Assembly: GCA_947450695.1 (NCBI GenBank)
Contig: CANFWV010000005.1
Coordinates: 43,591-107,590, forward strand
Reading direction: 5' to 3'
From: Comamonadaceae bacterium
GTDB taxonomy: Bacteria; Pseudomonadota; Gammaproteobacteria; Burkholderiales; Burkholderiaceae_C
DNA length: 64,000 nucleotides
Shown: piece by piece, positions 63,491-64,000 of the stretch
Layout: every line of letters begins with the position of its first letter
Numbering within the stretch: position 1 is the first letter of the stretch
Made by a program: the position numbers and the translations under genes
The notes under the pieces: generated by a model
Database searches by the model: none
What the model saw: the letters and a program-made list of their open reading frames with translations, nothing else
What the model was told of the DNA's origin: nothing

Positions 63491-64000
63491 ATGACTATCA
63501 AAATTGGCATCAATGGCTTTGGCCGCATCGGCCGCAATGTGTTGCGCGCCGCTGTGCAAAACTTCAGCGACATCCAGATCGTCGGCATCAACGACTTGCT
63601 CGAGCCCGAGTACCTCGCTTACATGCTGCAGTACGACTCGGTGCACGGTCGTTTCAAAGGTGAGATCTCGGTCGAAGGCAACACGCTCATCGTCAATGGC
63701 AACAAAATTCGCCTGACGCAAGAGCGCGACCCGTCTGTCCTGAAATGGAACGAGATTGGTGCCGACATCGTGCTCGAATCGACGGGTCTGTTTCTGGACA
63801 AAGCCACCGCTGAAAAGCATTTGGCTGCGGGTGCCAAAAAAGTGATCTTGTCGGCGCCCAGCAAAGACGACACACCGATGTTTGTCTACGGCGTCAACGA
63901 CAAAACCTACGCCGGTCAAGCCATCATTTCCAACGCCTCATGCACCACCAACTGCTTGGCACCGATCGCCAAAGTGTTGAACGACAAATGGGGCATCAAG
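63491..64000 (+). CDS. gap: Glyceraldehyde-3-phosphate dehydrogenase, type I (partial)
   Basis: [21 protein letters not shown]...[18 protein letters not shown]; runs off window end. Confidence 0.98.
   Translation, partial: MTIKIGINGFGRIGRNVLRAAVQNFSDIQIVGINDLLEPEYLAYMLQYDSVHGRFKGEISVEGNTLIVNGNKIRLTQERDPSVLKWNEIGADIVLESTGLFLDKATAEKHLAAGAKKVILSAPSKDDTPMFVYGVNDKTYAGQAIISNASCTTNCLAPIAKVLNDKWGIK

Overview
This window reads as a Burkholderiales (Comamonadaceae-like) chromosome segment spanning the replication-origin neighbourhood; the taxonomy is inferred from gene content only. Left part: copA/copZ/cueR copper genes, minCDE, gyrB-dnaN-dnaA, rpmH-rnpA-yidD-yidC-mnmE, a CPA2 antiporter, kdsD-kdsC-lptC, an RRM protein, amtB, a GDT1/TMEM165-type Mn exporter, metXW, SulP, an M20 peptidase, MFS, rsmE-amgK, lptD-surA-ksgA, a barnase/barstar pair and maeB. 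Right part (about 41.4-59.0 kb): a dense accessory-looking catabolic island with five Bug/TctC-type substrate-binding proteins, an enoyl-CoA hydratase, a class I fumarase-like pair, two family III CoA-transferases, a GST, a fused tandem acyl-CoA dehydrogenase, a D-2-hydroxyacid dehydrogenase, EthD, an amidohydrolase, a CMD protein, LysR and a flavin-reductase-like protein. It is followed by pepP, murU, tkt and partial gap. Main non-coding signals: (i) a SAM-II-like riboswitch before metX with a readable terminator/antiterminator switch; (ii) a yybP-ykoY Mn riboswitch before the Mn exporter gene; (iii) a candidate origin with a TAG-triplet tract and a consensus DnaA box between dnaA and dnaN; (iv) an 84-bp in-frame duplication/insertion of a GC-rich palindromic repeat inside amgK; (v) long perfect inverted repeats in the amtB leader and inside the catabolic operon. 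No tRNA, rRNA, CRISPR array or transposase was recognised.
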